Source: Terana coerulea
Taxonomy: Eukaryota > Basidiomycota > Agaricomycetes > Polyporales > Phanerochaetaceae
Assembly: GCA_024811115.1 (NCBI GenBank)
Contig: JAKOGH010000959.1
Location: 1-14,344 of the forward strand
DNA: 14,344 nt
Reading direction: 5' to 3'
Every line of letters starts with the position of its first letter. The stretch's first letter is position 1. Made by a program: the position numbers and the translations under genes. The notes beneath the pieces were generated by a model that worked only from the letters and a program-made list of their open reading frames with translations, was not told the origin of the DNA and did not search any database. This document shows, piece after piece, positions 1-9,789 of this stretch.

Positions 1-1
1 C

Positions 2-1404
2 CAGGTGGTTGATCTGCAAAAGCGCTTAGAAGCTGATCACTCGGTGCGAAGATCAGGAGACGAGCCCGTGGAAGAGGACGGACAGCCATTCATCGCATGC
101 CTGGCACGGCTGTGCCCTGTACGTCGTCTACTTCGAGACTTGATCTGTAGGATAGCGTGATGTAGCATACTGATCACCGCATTTTGCAGTCCAAGAACGT
201 CATTACTTCTCTCGAGGATCGCGTGCGAGCTATGGCCGAAGAGCGTGTCAATATCGAGACAGGCTACAAGCAGGAGGTATGTCTCGCGGTACAAAACACT
301 AAAATGTCACATACAGCTGATGTTTCTACCCGCTCGACGATAGCTGGACATACTTCGCGCGCAACTGGAGAAATCCAGGCCAAGTGCGAAAAGTATAGGG
401 CCAAATTTGAAGACTTGCCTACAGTGCGTGACACGTATCCCCGGAAGCTTCGCTGACATCGCTGATCGCGTTTAGACTACCAACAAACCGCACCATGAAT
501 TGCCTGTGATTGCTTCTCGTACCTCGCCATCAGCAAAGAGCGCAAAAGAACGAAGCGCACACGTATGTGCAGGCAGCTATATTCATGAAGAAGAGCTCAT
601 TTAATTCTGTAGGACCTGCGGCGCGATATACAATGCAAACAAGATACTCCCTTTGTTTCGGGAGCAACAATTTCCTTGGTGATCTCACTGTAAGCCCCAG
701 AATAAGCCTTATAGGTAACTGCTTGAAGTGAGTCAGAAGACTGACTCCTATCCTATGATGTAGAAGCTGCGGTGAGTTTGGACTTTGACTGAGCCGTACT
801 CCGTTGATTTACTGATCAATTGCCGTATGCGCCGTAGGTCGGTCTCTATCAATGATGTGTTGTTCTGGCCGTCACGAACGATCTATCCATCTTCACCCGA
901 TATCGCACTGTTGGTCACACCAGAGATCACTCCTAACTCTCAACAAGTGCATGAGCTCCGCCCCACAGTTGGCAGTCAAAGGGAACTTTTTACCGGAAGG
1001 GAGGCGTAATACGATACCTTGGTACATTTGTCTGCAATGGTAGAGGCGTCTACAGCTACAAGCGGTTGGCCGGGCTATCCACCTGTGTATGTTGCTCCTT
1101 TCCTGTCATTATGTCTTGTTGACAGCCACTTGCAGGTTCAGAATGAGCTCATAGCCTTTGCAATGAGTTCCGTCCAGGCCTACCAGAAGCTACCAACCCA
1201 AAAGAAGGATGAGTTGCGCGCAACTTACATGTCCGGAAAAGCACGAATGGAGTTTTTGAGATGAAGTTTCATTCTTTCAACCATGTACTGTTCAATGAGC
1301 TCATAGAGTTGAAGGACACTGTCACTCGCAGGCACCTCCAGGGGTCTAAACGGTCGGCCGAGGATAGTGATGGGGGTCCAAACAAGAAGATGCGTAGTGA
1401 TTGA
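2..1404 (+). CDS. Unrecognised coiled-coil protein, 3' part of gene (5' end outside window)
   Basis: I do not recognise this gene. Likely exons are 2-118, 190-276, 344-423, 476-562, 613-678, perhaps a micro-exon 764-771, 838-1086 and 1136-1404. Introns have GT donors and TAG/CAG acceptors, several with CTGAT branch-like sites. The visible protein is about 321 residues. The first third is charged and coiled-coil-like (for example VITSLEDRVRAMAEERVNIE and LDILRAQLEK). A globular part follows (DVLFWPSRTIYPSSPDIALL, then YLGTFVCNGRGVYSYKRLAG). It ends in a basic tail, KRSAEDSDGGPNKKMRSD, which could be a nuclear signal (inference). Three frame breaks lie in runs A 371-373, T 987-991 and T 1253-1257. 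One added base in each run makes every exon block a multiple of three. It might belong to the uncharacterised basidiomycete DUF6697 type, but this is a weak recollection. Structure between 660 and 838 is uncertain. Confidence 0.6.
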
Positions 1405-1760
1405 GACGTTTACCGCCCGTCGAATTCATCCGTGCGGCGTGAACTATTGGCGCACCGTAGTCATAAATGATCCATATGTCTGGTTTTGTTTGAAAGTCAG
1501 CTGCACTGGTTGCTTGATATAATTTCGCTCACTATGTATTATTTTGACCTTGTCGTAACCTCCGACTTGTGCTTGGTCTAAGTACCAGCCTCCAGGCAAA
1601 CCGCGTGACGTTACGGAACTGCTGTGACCAGACGTGCTGTGACGTCGCGTGGGCTTGACGGGCCACGACGCGCCGGGCGGCTTCCTTTGTGCCAGTACTA
1701 CCTCTCCCTCGTCCACACTAGCAGCATCCTTGCAGCATCCCTTACATTCAGGCGGTCATA
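1405..1760 (+). promoter_or_regulatory. Intergenic region and probable promoter of chk1
   Basis: This 356-bp gap separates the end of the upstream gene from the Chk1 ATG; both genes point the same way. It contains two TGACGT CRE-like cores, in gtgacgttac near 1606-1615 and gtgacgtcgcg near 1640-1650. A GACGCGCC element near 1667-1674 resembles a G1/S MCB/E2F-type half-site. Such sites would fit a cell-cycle gene, but short motifs like these also occur by chance. I see no clear TATA box. A minus-strand 90-codon ORF here has no recognisable features and I do not call it a gene. Confidence 0.35.
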
Positions 1761-4104
1761 ATGGGAAAACTTGGGTTTCCAAAAGTACACGGTATGAGTA
1801 GTACGCCACAGGTGCGGTCCTCAGGCTAATGACACGCAGGATACCAAATAACGGAGGAAATTGGTGGAGGTGGCTTCAGCGTGTGCGTCTCTCTACTCAT
1901 GATATACGTTCTGTTTTACTTGACCTGCTTACTTGTAGAGTGTACCGGGCAGTCAATTTTGACAATCGCCAGGTCGCAGCATGTAAAGTCGTCTCCATCA
2001 CGGCCGAAACCACCTCCTCGCAACGCAAGTCTCTCGACAAAGAGATGAACATCCACAACGCCCTCAAGCACACCAACGTTCTTGAGTTCATCAAGTCGAC
2101 GGTCGTTGAAATTGACAGGAGGGAGCTCGGCGACAAGGGACAGGAGGTGCTGATTGGCAAGGGCGGGTATTACCCAGGGGTGTATATGCTGCTCGAGCTA
2201 GCGGGTGGCGGGAGACCTGTTTGATAAGATTGGTGCGCCAACTGCTTTTACACTCTGTGTTGCACTGCTGACGCTTCATTTATGTTCACAGAGCCAGACA
2301 AGGGTGTTGAGCCAGACGTTGCCCAGCACTACTTCAAGCAGCTTGCCGCCGGCGTTGAGTACCTCCATGCCGAGGGCATCTGCCACCGCGACCTCAAGCC
2401 TGAGAACCTGCTCCTTTCATCCGCCGGCATCCTGAAAATATCTGACTTTGGCCTCTGCTCCGTCTACAAGCTCAAGGAGTCCGGCAAGACTCGTCTGCTT
2501 ACCGAGCGCTGCGGCAGCCTGCCCTACCTCGCTCCAGAGGTATTTGTCGATAGCTACTTCTGTGCGCCGCTTGCTCATTGGGCGAGCCACGAAATCTAGC
2601 TCAGTGGTAGCGAGCCATACGAAGCCGAACCCATTGACGTCTGGGGGATGGGGGTGATTCTTTTCACGCTCTTGTCAGGCAGTGCGTTGCAGCTCCAGCC
2701 ATTCCCGCGCCGCCAAGTCTGACGTTGCGACACAGACACACCTTGGGACAGGCCGGACAAGAAGTCGCACGAGTACGTGCAGTACCTCAGCGGCGAATGC
2801 TTTGACGAAGACCCGTGGACGCGCTGGGACCGCGACACGCTCGGTAAATCCTCCGCTCACGTCCCTTCGGTCTTGCTAACCTCTGTTTCCAGGTCTCATC
2901 ACAGGTATGCTCACGCCCGACCCGTCACGCCGGATGACGCTACGCGATATATTCCACCACCCGTGGATGATGCGGTGCGTCGTTCTGCACTCTTCACTCT
3001 TGTTTATATCTCAGATGATCGTGTGTGCGGCTGGTAGGGAGAACAAGCTCACCGAAAGTGGTCCGCTCGGTGTCGCAGAGGCCCTTACACAATCGTTGCG
3101 CACTACAGGCGACCTTGACATTGCGACCCCGCCTTCGTTGAATCTTGCTGCTGCGTACGTCCTTTTCGTGTTCCACGCGCTGTCATACGCGCATATATCA
3201 AATTTTCACGAATTGCGTGACGCTGACGCGCGTATTTCTTCGCGGGATTGGGTGTGTACAGGAACCGAACCGACCGCGACGGAGACCAGATCATGCTCAC
3301 TGCAGGGCACTACAGCCAATTCACACAAACACTCATGCTTTTCGTGCGTCCCCTTCCTTCCTCTCCGTCCACGCCCTACGCTGACCTGTTGGTCCGCATG
3401 CACACAGTCCCAAACCGCTGTCGGACGCCGGTTTGTGCCTTCCTGGACGCGTTTCTACGCCTCGCTTCTGCCAGGACTCCTCTTCCCGCTCATCATCGAG
3501 ACGCTCGAGGCTGAGGGGCTCAAGTACAAGGTGCTCCCGCCGAAACTGTCGTACTACACACCCGACGGCGCACCTGTCGACGCCGCTTTCGATCCCCAGC
3601 AAGACGCAGACGAGGACGTGAAGGGCCGGTTGAACGCGAAGGGCGTGGCGCGGCAGCGGATACGGATTGGGGGTACGACAGGCGGAAGCTGGCGTTCCGC
3701 GGCACGATCGAGCTCGAGGAGTTCGAGGAGCCCGAGATGGGCGTGCGCGGCACGTTTTGCGTCATGAACCGCGAGAAGGTGCGTCCGGTTGTGCTGTCGG
3801 GATGCGATAGCGCCCCGAGTCGGCGAAGTGCGCCCCCGTTGCTTCCCTGTATGCCTGTTCGCCAACTCTCCAAAAGTGAGGGCAAAGTGGCCGGACAGGC
3901 ATCGCGAGAAGCAGCCGGGGTCCAGTCGAGAGGACGGGAGTGCATGCCCGCTATTTTTCAACTGCGGGATGGGGTGCTGATTCATCTGCTCCTGGTGCTG
4001 TGTAGGGCAATCCCATCTCGTGGCGCCAGCTTTGGAAGGGCCTCGTGCTCTCTCCGCTTGTCGAGCCGCACGTTCTGCGCAAGCGTGAGCAAGGACGGTC
4101 GTAA
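1761..4104 (+). CDS. chk1: Checkpoint kinase Chk1 (11 exons, two homopolymer frame breaks)
   Basis: Ser/Thr kinase acting downstream of ATR/Rad3 in the DNA-damage and replication checkpoint (family knowledge). Exons: 1761-1791, 1840-1882, 1939-2232, 2292-2539, 2600-2681, 2736-2843, 2893-2974, 3038-3154, 3262-3343, 3408-3778, 4006-4104; about 518 residues, a usual fungal Chk1 length. Visible in order: Gly loop [10 protein letters not shown]; lysine in [14 protein letters not shown] near residue 155; [15 protein letters not shown]; then [15 protein letters not shown] and [11 protein letters not shown], close to Chk1 kinases generally. An SQ/TQ cluster ([14 protein letters not shown]) precedes TRFYASL near residue 376, matching conserved motif 1 of Chk1. 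[17 protein letters not shown] near residue 452 matches motif 2 of the KA1-like regulatory domain. One extra G in run 2210-2212 shifts frame just before DLFDKI, and one missing G in 3669-3673 shifts it back before DRRKL. As sequenced the kinase would be truncated. Start chosen because [13 protein letters not shown] leads directly into the kinase domain. Confidence 0.93.
3829..3924 (+). repeat. Long imperfect inverted repeat (hairpin) inside the last chk1 intron
   Basis: Arms at 3829-3867 and 3886-3924 are each 39 nt and align without gaps as reverse complements at 28 of 39 positions. Three further positions could form G-U pairs in RNA. The loop is 18 nt (3868-3885). The best part is the perfect block ATGCCTGT / ACAGGCAT. 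The host intron (3779-4005, 227 nt) is several times longer than most introns of the gene. It could be a MITE-like relic, a precursor of a small RNA, or a structure affecting splicing; none is shown. Confidence 0.6.
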
Positions 4105-4727
4105 ACCACGCCCTCAGCGACAACTGTATGAATAGAAAAACTGGTGCGTTTCTACTCGTGTTCTCGTACTACGTATGCCTGCACACGCTAACGCGGTCCC
4201 ACAGTGCATGATTTACACGAATGTATAACACAAGGTTAATATGTGTACCATATGGTGATTTGAATGTATTATTGGATTAAACACAGGCCTCGGCCAAGTG
4301 GACGTCGGGATCGACCAGCCTAGGGAGTTGAGATGTTTCGTGGGCTGTGTCGAGACCGGACGATGCTCAGCGGTGAGCAGCATGCTGTGCGGTTAACCGC
4401 GTCGTGTGACGGGTTAACGACTGGATCTCATATAACAGCTCGCTTATATGCAGGGATCTTCCAACGCCATGGTGATCACTTTGGAAGCTGCCGTGGTGCC
4501 TCACTTGCTGTGCAGGGCCAGCTCGGCGGCCAGGGGCGGGATTGATGCGCCATCAGTGATGGAGGCAATCCGTGATTGCGACGACGGTCGGGCCTCCCCA
4601 ATCCGGCCAGATGCATTGTGGCACAGCTGATGCCAACCACATCTCATCAACCTCCCAACCATGTTACAGTTGCGGCTGTGCGTGTCTGATGTGCCTGGTG
4701 TTTCACAGCGGTTCGCCCTGCGACCAG
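4105..4727. other. Intergenic region without a recognisable gene
   Basis: The part after the chk1 stop to about 4290 is AT-rich and probably 3' UTR and terminator sequence. The rest is of mixed composition. It holds a perfect 12-bp palindrome GCGGTTAACCGC at 4389-4400 and a second GTTAAC nearby. A 7-bp inverted repeat CTTCCAA...TTGGAAG lies near 4458-4483. Two adjacent mini-hairpins with 3-nt loops lie at 4550-4562 and 4565-4579. Short ORFs on both strands lack splice context and similarity to anything I know, so I call no gene. Confidence 0.5.
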
Positions 4728-4847
4728 CCAATGGGCACCGACGTCAGCCCGGTTCCCGTGCTCCCGCGGCGGCGATGCAACAGCGGCTATGGCGGGCGGC
4801 GCTGAGTGAGGCTCGGGTGTGGATCTCAATCATGATGGCCATATAAG
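4728..4847 (+). promoter_or_regulatory. Probable promoter of the 5092 gene: CCAAT, CRE-like and TATA elements
   Basis: A CCAAT box lies at 4728-4732, an ACGTCA CRE-like half-site at 4741-4746 (overlapping a GTCAGCC heptamer at 4743-4749), and a TATAAG element at 4842-4847. Pyrimidine-rich sequence typical of fungal transcription starts follows at about 4865-4985. The ATG at 5092 would then have a 5' leader of roughly 200 nt. The element order and spacing are plausible for a fungal core promoter. Confidence 0.5.
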
Positions 4848-5091
4848 ATGCGGTGAGCCCGCACCCCATTTCCTTTTCTCCCTCGTCCTGGTCGACGAAC
4901 GACGCTCCGTCCACGTCCCCTTTGACTGCCTTCTTTACGACTACGTTGCTTTAATCTTCACGACCTAATTTGCGTTTGGCTGGTCCAACTGCACTTTGCT
5001 TTCCTCACTGCTTTCGCATCCGATCGTTGCATATCCGCATTTTCACGAATTACGACCCTTCTGCTAGACACACATTACGACGACTACAAAC

Positions 5092-6289
5092 ATGTTCAAC
5101 CGTACCGCACAACAGGCTGCCCGCCGTCAGAACCAGAAGGTCCCCGGGCCCTGCAGCTCGCGCAGCCGCACCAGAGGCTCGCTGCTGCGACCCCGCAATC
5201 CCCCTCCAGAGCAGCGTCATCGTCCACATTTCGAGGTGCGCGTTTTTGCAAATGCACACCATTGTCACTCTACTCACTTGATTGACTGCATGTCAGGCCG
5301 ATGGTGACCACGCCCGTGCTCACGCCCTCCTCGTCCTTCTTCGCGGCCCTCTCGCCGACGCCCCTCATGAGCCCGGGCCAGCGCATGCAAACCTCACGCA
5401 CTGCCTCACCGCGAGCGTCCCGGGCGAGCTCGTGCTCCCATCCTTCGGCCAGATCGCGACCGCCGCAGACCGCGTGAGCACCTTCCTCGACCTTTACCGC
5501 ATCCGCGCACAGGACGAGGCCGTCCTCAGCAAGGTCAAGTCGCCGACGTCGTACGACGCGGGTGAGGGCTGGGCCGCGCTCGAAGATGCCGCGGAGGTGC
5601 GCCCCAGTCGCCCCGTCGTCCGCCGGCGCGGTACCGTGCGGCGCAGCCGCTCGCTGAGCGACATCCAGCACGGCATCGCGATCACGGCCGATATGGTGCA
5701 CGGCCCCGTCGTCATCGGCCGCGCAGCAACCGTCGAGGAGCACGCCCGCACCGCGCAGGCCCCCGCGCGCCCCGCCGGCGCTGTGCCCACGCAGAAAGTG
5801 AAGCTGCGCCCCGCGCCGCTCAAGGCGCTCACGCTGCCCACGACGCCTGCGGAGGAGGGCCTCGCGTCGGCGAAGGACGCGATCGTGCACTCCGACGCGC
5901 AGCGCATGGCGCACTTCCGCGCGCGCTTCCACACCCGCCCGCGCGGCGCACGCACTCTGGCTCAGCGTCCCGCGCCGACGGTGCCCCTGCCGTCGCCCCT
6001 GCCGCCGTCCGCGCTGCTGCGCGTGAAGAGCCCACTGCCCCCTTCGCTTGCGCTGCCGAAGCCCGTGCTGCCGGACGCGTACAAGCCGCTCGCATCGGTT
6101 CCCGAGGTCAGCAAGGCACTCAAGAGCCCGCTGGCGCCGTACTGGGTGAAGAACGTGAAGACCGCGGAACGGGGCCTGAAGGTGCCCAAGACGCCCCGCA
6201 CGATGAGGAGCGAGCGCCGCCAGGGATGGGGCGGCGTCTGGACGGTAGGAAGCATTGGGCAGATGGTGGACCAGTTGAAGGACGTTTAA
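5092..6289 (+). CDS. Very GC-rich basic protein of unknown function (two exons)
   Basis: I do not recognise the family. Exon 5092-5235, intron 5236-5296 (GTGCGC...GTCAG), exon 5297-6289; the splice as written gives one open frame of about 378 residues. It starts MFNRTAQQAARRQNQK and is rich in Ala, Pro, Arg and Ser. The middle carries VRRRGTVRRSRSLSDIQHG, a basic Ser-rich stretch that might be a phosphorylation or nuclear-import site (inference), then ADMVHGPVVIGRAATVEEHA. The C-terminal third is Pro/Leu/Lys-rich and holds LPKPVLPDAYKPLASVPEVS. No signal peptide or membrane segment is seen. Third codon positions are almost all G or C from about 5390 on, but the frame used between about 5150 and 5390 is doubtful (see findings). 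Part of the protein is repeated in the shorter copy at 13846. The 372-codon antisense ORF over this gene is a composition shadow. Confidence 0.72.
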
Positions 6290-6500
6290 GTCCGAGTCGT
6301 TGTCGGTGAAGAGGTTGGGAGCAAAGTGTGAAGTGTCATGGACGTTTGGATATTGGAAGCACTTCTTTGCACTTAGTTCAATCAACACGTCGTCAAAGGG
6401 GCTTCAGTGTCTGCTATGTCCGTCTCAGATTGTTAACAATGGTAAGTGCGCTTTACATTATGTCTAGCGGGGCGCATGCGCATCCTGCGGCCAATTTTGC

Positions 6501-7929
6501 CTACTGTGCTGAAGGCACCTCGATCGGGGGGGTGTACGTCTTGTTGCGCTGGCGTACCTCGTCAAACCAGGAGTACGCAAGCTTTCCCCTCTCTTGCAGA
6601 CATCGAAGTGAAGCCGAATGCGCTCTGAGAAACTCGGCGACCCCAGCCGCGAATTCAAATCGGAAAACGACCGACTCCAAGTGCTTTAGCTGTGCAATCT
6701 TGGTTGCGAACTCGGCCCACGCATTCTCGGGAAAGCGCTTTGTGATGGTCTTCCAGTCATGGTCGTTTTTCCAGCGGTCTGCCATGACAAAGTCTACCGT
6801 GATGCGGTGGATATAGAGAATTTGTTCCCATCTGGTCTCTCCAAGAGCTTGTGTTGCGCCCAGATTCTGCTGACAACGGAATCGTACCTCGAGGTTGGGC
6901 ATGAAGCGTCTCTTTACCCCCTCCAGATCCTGGAAGTATCCTTGTAGAACGACATGAACTGCAAGTTCACCACTGGCCAGTAAGTCTGTATGCCACAGCA
7001 GCCATGAATTTACCCCACGTACAATTGAAATGCTTCCCGGTCGGAGTCAGCATCTGCACCATCCAGACCGGGTGTTCATCCTTCCTAGTCTCGCCAGGTT
7101 CTCCAAAAGAGCCCACTCCGAACAAACGACAAACTTCTAGAAGGATATGGTACTCCTCAATGTCGATTGCCTTCTCCTGCTGAGATCTTCGGCGAGTCTT
7201 AGGCAGAAAACAGGGTATGAACACCGGTGCAAACCGGTTCTCTCCGTGACACCGTCTCGTCTCCACGAAGCACGCGCCGCTCGCCAGTCTCATGGTGGGA
7301 AACTCGTCTCGCTCAGGCTCATGCGCTACATCCTCCCCGCCCCAGGTTACATTGTCCAAGGACAGCCTCCGCAAATGCTGAAGCTGGGATAGGAACCTCC
7401 GCAGTTCCGCTTCGTGCTTGAAAGTCACGTCAGTGAGGGTGACTTCCGTAAGGGGGCACAACCCGCGCGGAAGACTGCGGGGCAGATTTGGATGCAGAGA
7501 CACAAATGTCGGCGTAACGCGACCGAGGTAAATGTTCGTGCCGTTGACGGTAAAGAGGCCGGCTCGGTTGCGCAACGTTAACTGTGGGATAACGTGCGTG
7601 CCGATCAGGTGAATCCATGGTGGACCGCTCCTTGCGGGCTCCGCCCAGATGCTGTGGATCATCTGCGCGATCGGTGTGAGCGTGGTGCACGCGTTGTCGA
7701 AGAGAACGCGCAAATTCTGGACGTCATGGGCAGATCGCAGTGTAACACGCCAGAAGAGCTTTGGGCGACAGAGCTTCGCGAAGTAGCGGTTCACTTGACT
7801 GCACGTCGAAACCAGGAGCTTGGCCTGTTGAGTATTTGGGGAGGAATATAGATTCCCAAGACCCTGGACTACGTGCCAGAGTACATGCTCGAACAGCTCC
7901 TGAGGTAAATCCTCTCCTCGAGCGGACAT
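6501..7929 (-). CDS. F-box-like protein, divergent partner of the 8408 gene (one frame break)
   Basis: Minus-strand gene from ATG at 7927-7929 to a stop at 6501-6503, apparently without introns. MSARGEDLPQELFEHVLWHV places an F-box-like LPxELxxxIL motif in the first 20 residues. In the family such a motif docks to Skp1 of SCF ubiquitin ligases. The motif is followed by STCSQVNRYFAKLCRPKLF, the usual pattern of the large polypore F-box-like families; substrates are unknown. The frame opens from 7929 to 6967 and then continues in another frame (SGELAVHVVLQGY, MPNLEVRF, ..., to PPIEVPSAQ). Removing one base near GG 6975-6976 joins the parts into 475 residues, and the plus-strand paralogue supports continuous coding there. 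The start is chosen by alignment with that paralogue; the open frame upstream to 8142 is not needed. It may be functional if the break is a sequencing error. Confidence 0.78.
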
Positions 7930-8407
7930 TGATATCTGTTGTAAAAAGAGACTTGTCAGCAGGTAGGTTAAGTACAACTTATGGTATGAGATAAGTACAT
8001 GCAAGTTATGTGTCGCCGTCGACTTTGGCCAGATTTTAATGTTAGGCGGCCAGTCCACGTCTGGTCGTCGTGAATGTCGAGACTGAAGTACCGACGCCCG
8101 ACGGAGCGCGCGTAAATGGGGTGACCGAACCATCACGGTCACGCATGCAGTGACTTCAGTGTCACAAGTCGGGGAAGTGGGGAAGTCGCTCGTTCTCGCT
8201 ACCGTGACGAGCTCGGCTGCTTTTGTGCTCGGATTGCTAGCCTATGCTACTCACGGATGGCTCACTCTGTTAGCTTCTTTTGGAAGTAAAGCTCCGGCAG
8301 ACTATTGGCTACCACTGAACTTGAGTAGGCGTCATTTTTACCCTTCGCCAGTTCGAAATTAATGCTAAGTGAAAGTAGGCTTCCTAACAACAGGATCAAG
8401 ACCGCAC
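7930..8407. promoter_or_regulatory. Shared divergent intergenic region of the F-box-like pair, with GTGAC dyads
   Basis: The two ATGs point away from each other across 478 bp, so both promoters must lie here. A perfect 7-bp dyad GTGACCG / CGGTCAC (8121-8127 and 8136-8142, spacer 8) is followed by GTGAC / GTCAC (8150-8154 and 8161-8165, spacer 6) and a further GTGAC at 8204-8208. A direct repeat GGGGAAGT occurs at about 8171-8186. A hydrophobic 70-codon ORF at 8150-8362 has no support as a gene. I see no convincing TATA box for either side. Confidence 0.45.
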
Positions 8408-9789
8408 ATGCCCGCTACTGCAGAGGATCTCCCGCCGGAGCTGTTTGAAGACATTCTGTGGCATGTTCGGGACACCTTTGCCGACTTCTCTCCTGTAGAC
8501 CGCGAGACAAAACACCTCATCTCCGCGTGTGCTTGCGTATGCCACTACTTCGCCAACATCTGCCGTCCTAAGCTGTTCTATCGGATTACGCTACGTGGCC
8601 CTGGTGATGTTCACGAACTGCGAATGCTCATTGACGCGCCCTCCTGCTACACCTCTCTTCCTCCACTCTCCAAATTAATCTACGAGACTGTTGCTGAGCC
8701 GCAGAAGACAGAGCCGCCTTGGATACACCTGATTCCTCTCCTGGTGTTTCCCAGACTCAATAATGCCGCGGGGGCCAAACTCTACGTCATGGACGGCACA
8801 AACGTTTACGTGAGCCGGAGGACCCCTCGTTTCCTATCACTTCATCCCAATCTTCCTCGCAGCGTACCAAATCGCCTCTCGCCGTTCAGTGAACTCTCAC
8901 TATCTGACGTCCAGTTCAGCAATGGATCTGAGCTACGCAGATTCCTCTCTCACCTTGAACTACTGAGGGTTCTCGTCCTGGAAAACGTCACATGGGGAGA
9001 TGCGCAGGACCAGCAGACCTTCTTATCCATGGATTTCGGCGCAGTACGTGAAGTGCGAACCACAGCTGCGGTCGGGTCGGAGTGGTTCGCGCCTCGGTTT
9101 CTCCCCGTACTGGCTGCCCGCCGCGAAGAGACATCGCACGGATCGAGCCGGGAGCAGCGAGGACAGTTCACTATGGACCCCGACGACTACCATACTATCC
9201 TTGAGATAGTCAGTCTTTTCCGCGGGAGCGCTCCCGCAATCCTCCGAACAGCCCACTCCTGTGACATGGAAGGCAGAGCGGTATGGAAAACGGGCGTTGG
9301 GCAAGGACCACTGTGAGCAATTCGTGATTGTCTGATTCCAAGAGGATGAGCATCTTACCAGTGGTGTTTGCACTAGGTGCAATGATTATACGCGGCCTGT
9401 ACAAGGACGGCCCGACGATGCCAGAGATTGAAGCAGTGTTTGGTCCTCAAAAATCCACGCCAGGCTTCGAGCGGGAAAACGAAGAAACGTCGCCAAAAGT
9501 CCTTTGTGTCGAGTCCATACGGGTTGAACTTGGCGAGGGGATGCGATGCGATGAAAGCGGCGTGAAACGCTCAGAGACCGGCTGGCAAGAGACCTGGAGG
9601 ACTTTTGAGGACCTCGCCATGCGGCTTAGGCATCTGGGGAATGTCGACTACCTGTTCCACTCCTGGGATAGTGCGGCAAGGTTCTTCAAGACGGAGGCGG
9701 TAGCTATGAAACGTCTGCTGGAAACTGGGCGACTTAGATACTTCTGGACCGACGTAAAAGAACAGAGCTTTGGACAATATATACCTTAG
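8408..9789 (+). pseudogene. F-box-like gene, degraded paralogue of the 7929 minus-strand gene
   Basis: Starts MPATAEDLPPELFEDILWHV, aligned with the start of the minus-strand neighbour. The paralogues share CRPKLF, WIHLI, SLHPNLPRS and ELRRFLS in the same order, so they descend from one gene. The frame is open from 8408 to 9316, then resumes in another frame from about 9367 (FALGAMIIRGLYKDGPTMPE) to the stop at 9787-9789. Comparison with the partner shows three lesions: one extra A in run 9287-9290, an in-frame TGA at 9333-9335, and an apparent 2-nt deletion near 9366. Undoing the two indels gives 461 codons, close to the partner's 476. A candidate intron 9281-9361 (GTATGG...ACCAG) does not restore frame. 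Three lesions of different kinds make a real pseudogene more likely than sequencing error alone. The N-terminal 300 residues could still be made. Confidence 0.75.

Noticed and set aside
3554..4123. 189-codon minus-strand open frame over the chk1 3' end
   Set aside because: It is a shadow of conserved Chk1 coding sequence plus the last intron, with no recognisable domain.
5270..6388. 372-codon open frame on the minus strand
   Set aside because: It lies antisense to the GC-rich gene. Almost all third positions of the plus gene are G or C, which removes stops on the opposite strand. The translation is Arg/Ala/Gly-rich and low in structure, without splice signals of its own.
7930..8142. In-frame N-terminal extension of the minus F-box-like gene containing a hydrophobic stretch
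   Set aside because: The paralogue at 8408 starts at the matching Met, just before the F-box motif, and the extension covers the divergent promoter.
8150..8362. 70-codon ORF with a hydrophobic segment
   Set aside because: It lies in the divergent promoter, overlaps the GTGAC dyads and has no homologue I recognise or introns to support it.
9281..9361. Candidate intron GTATGG...ACCAG in the plus F-box-like gene
   Set aside because: It leaves the downstream part out of frame, and the paralogue codes continuously through the same region.
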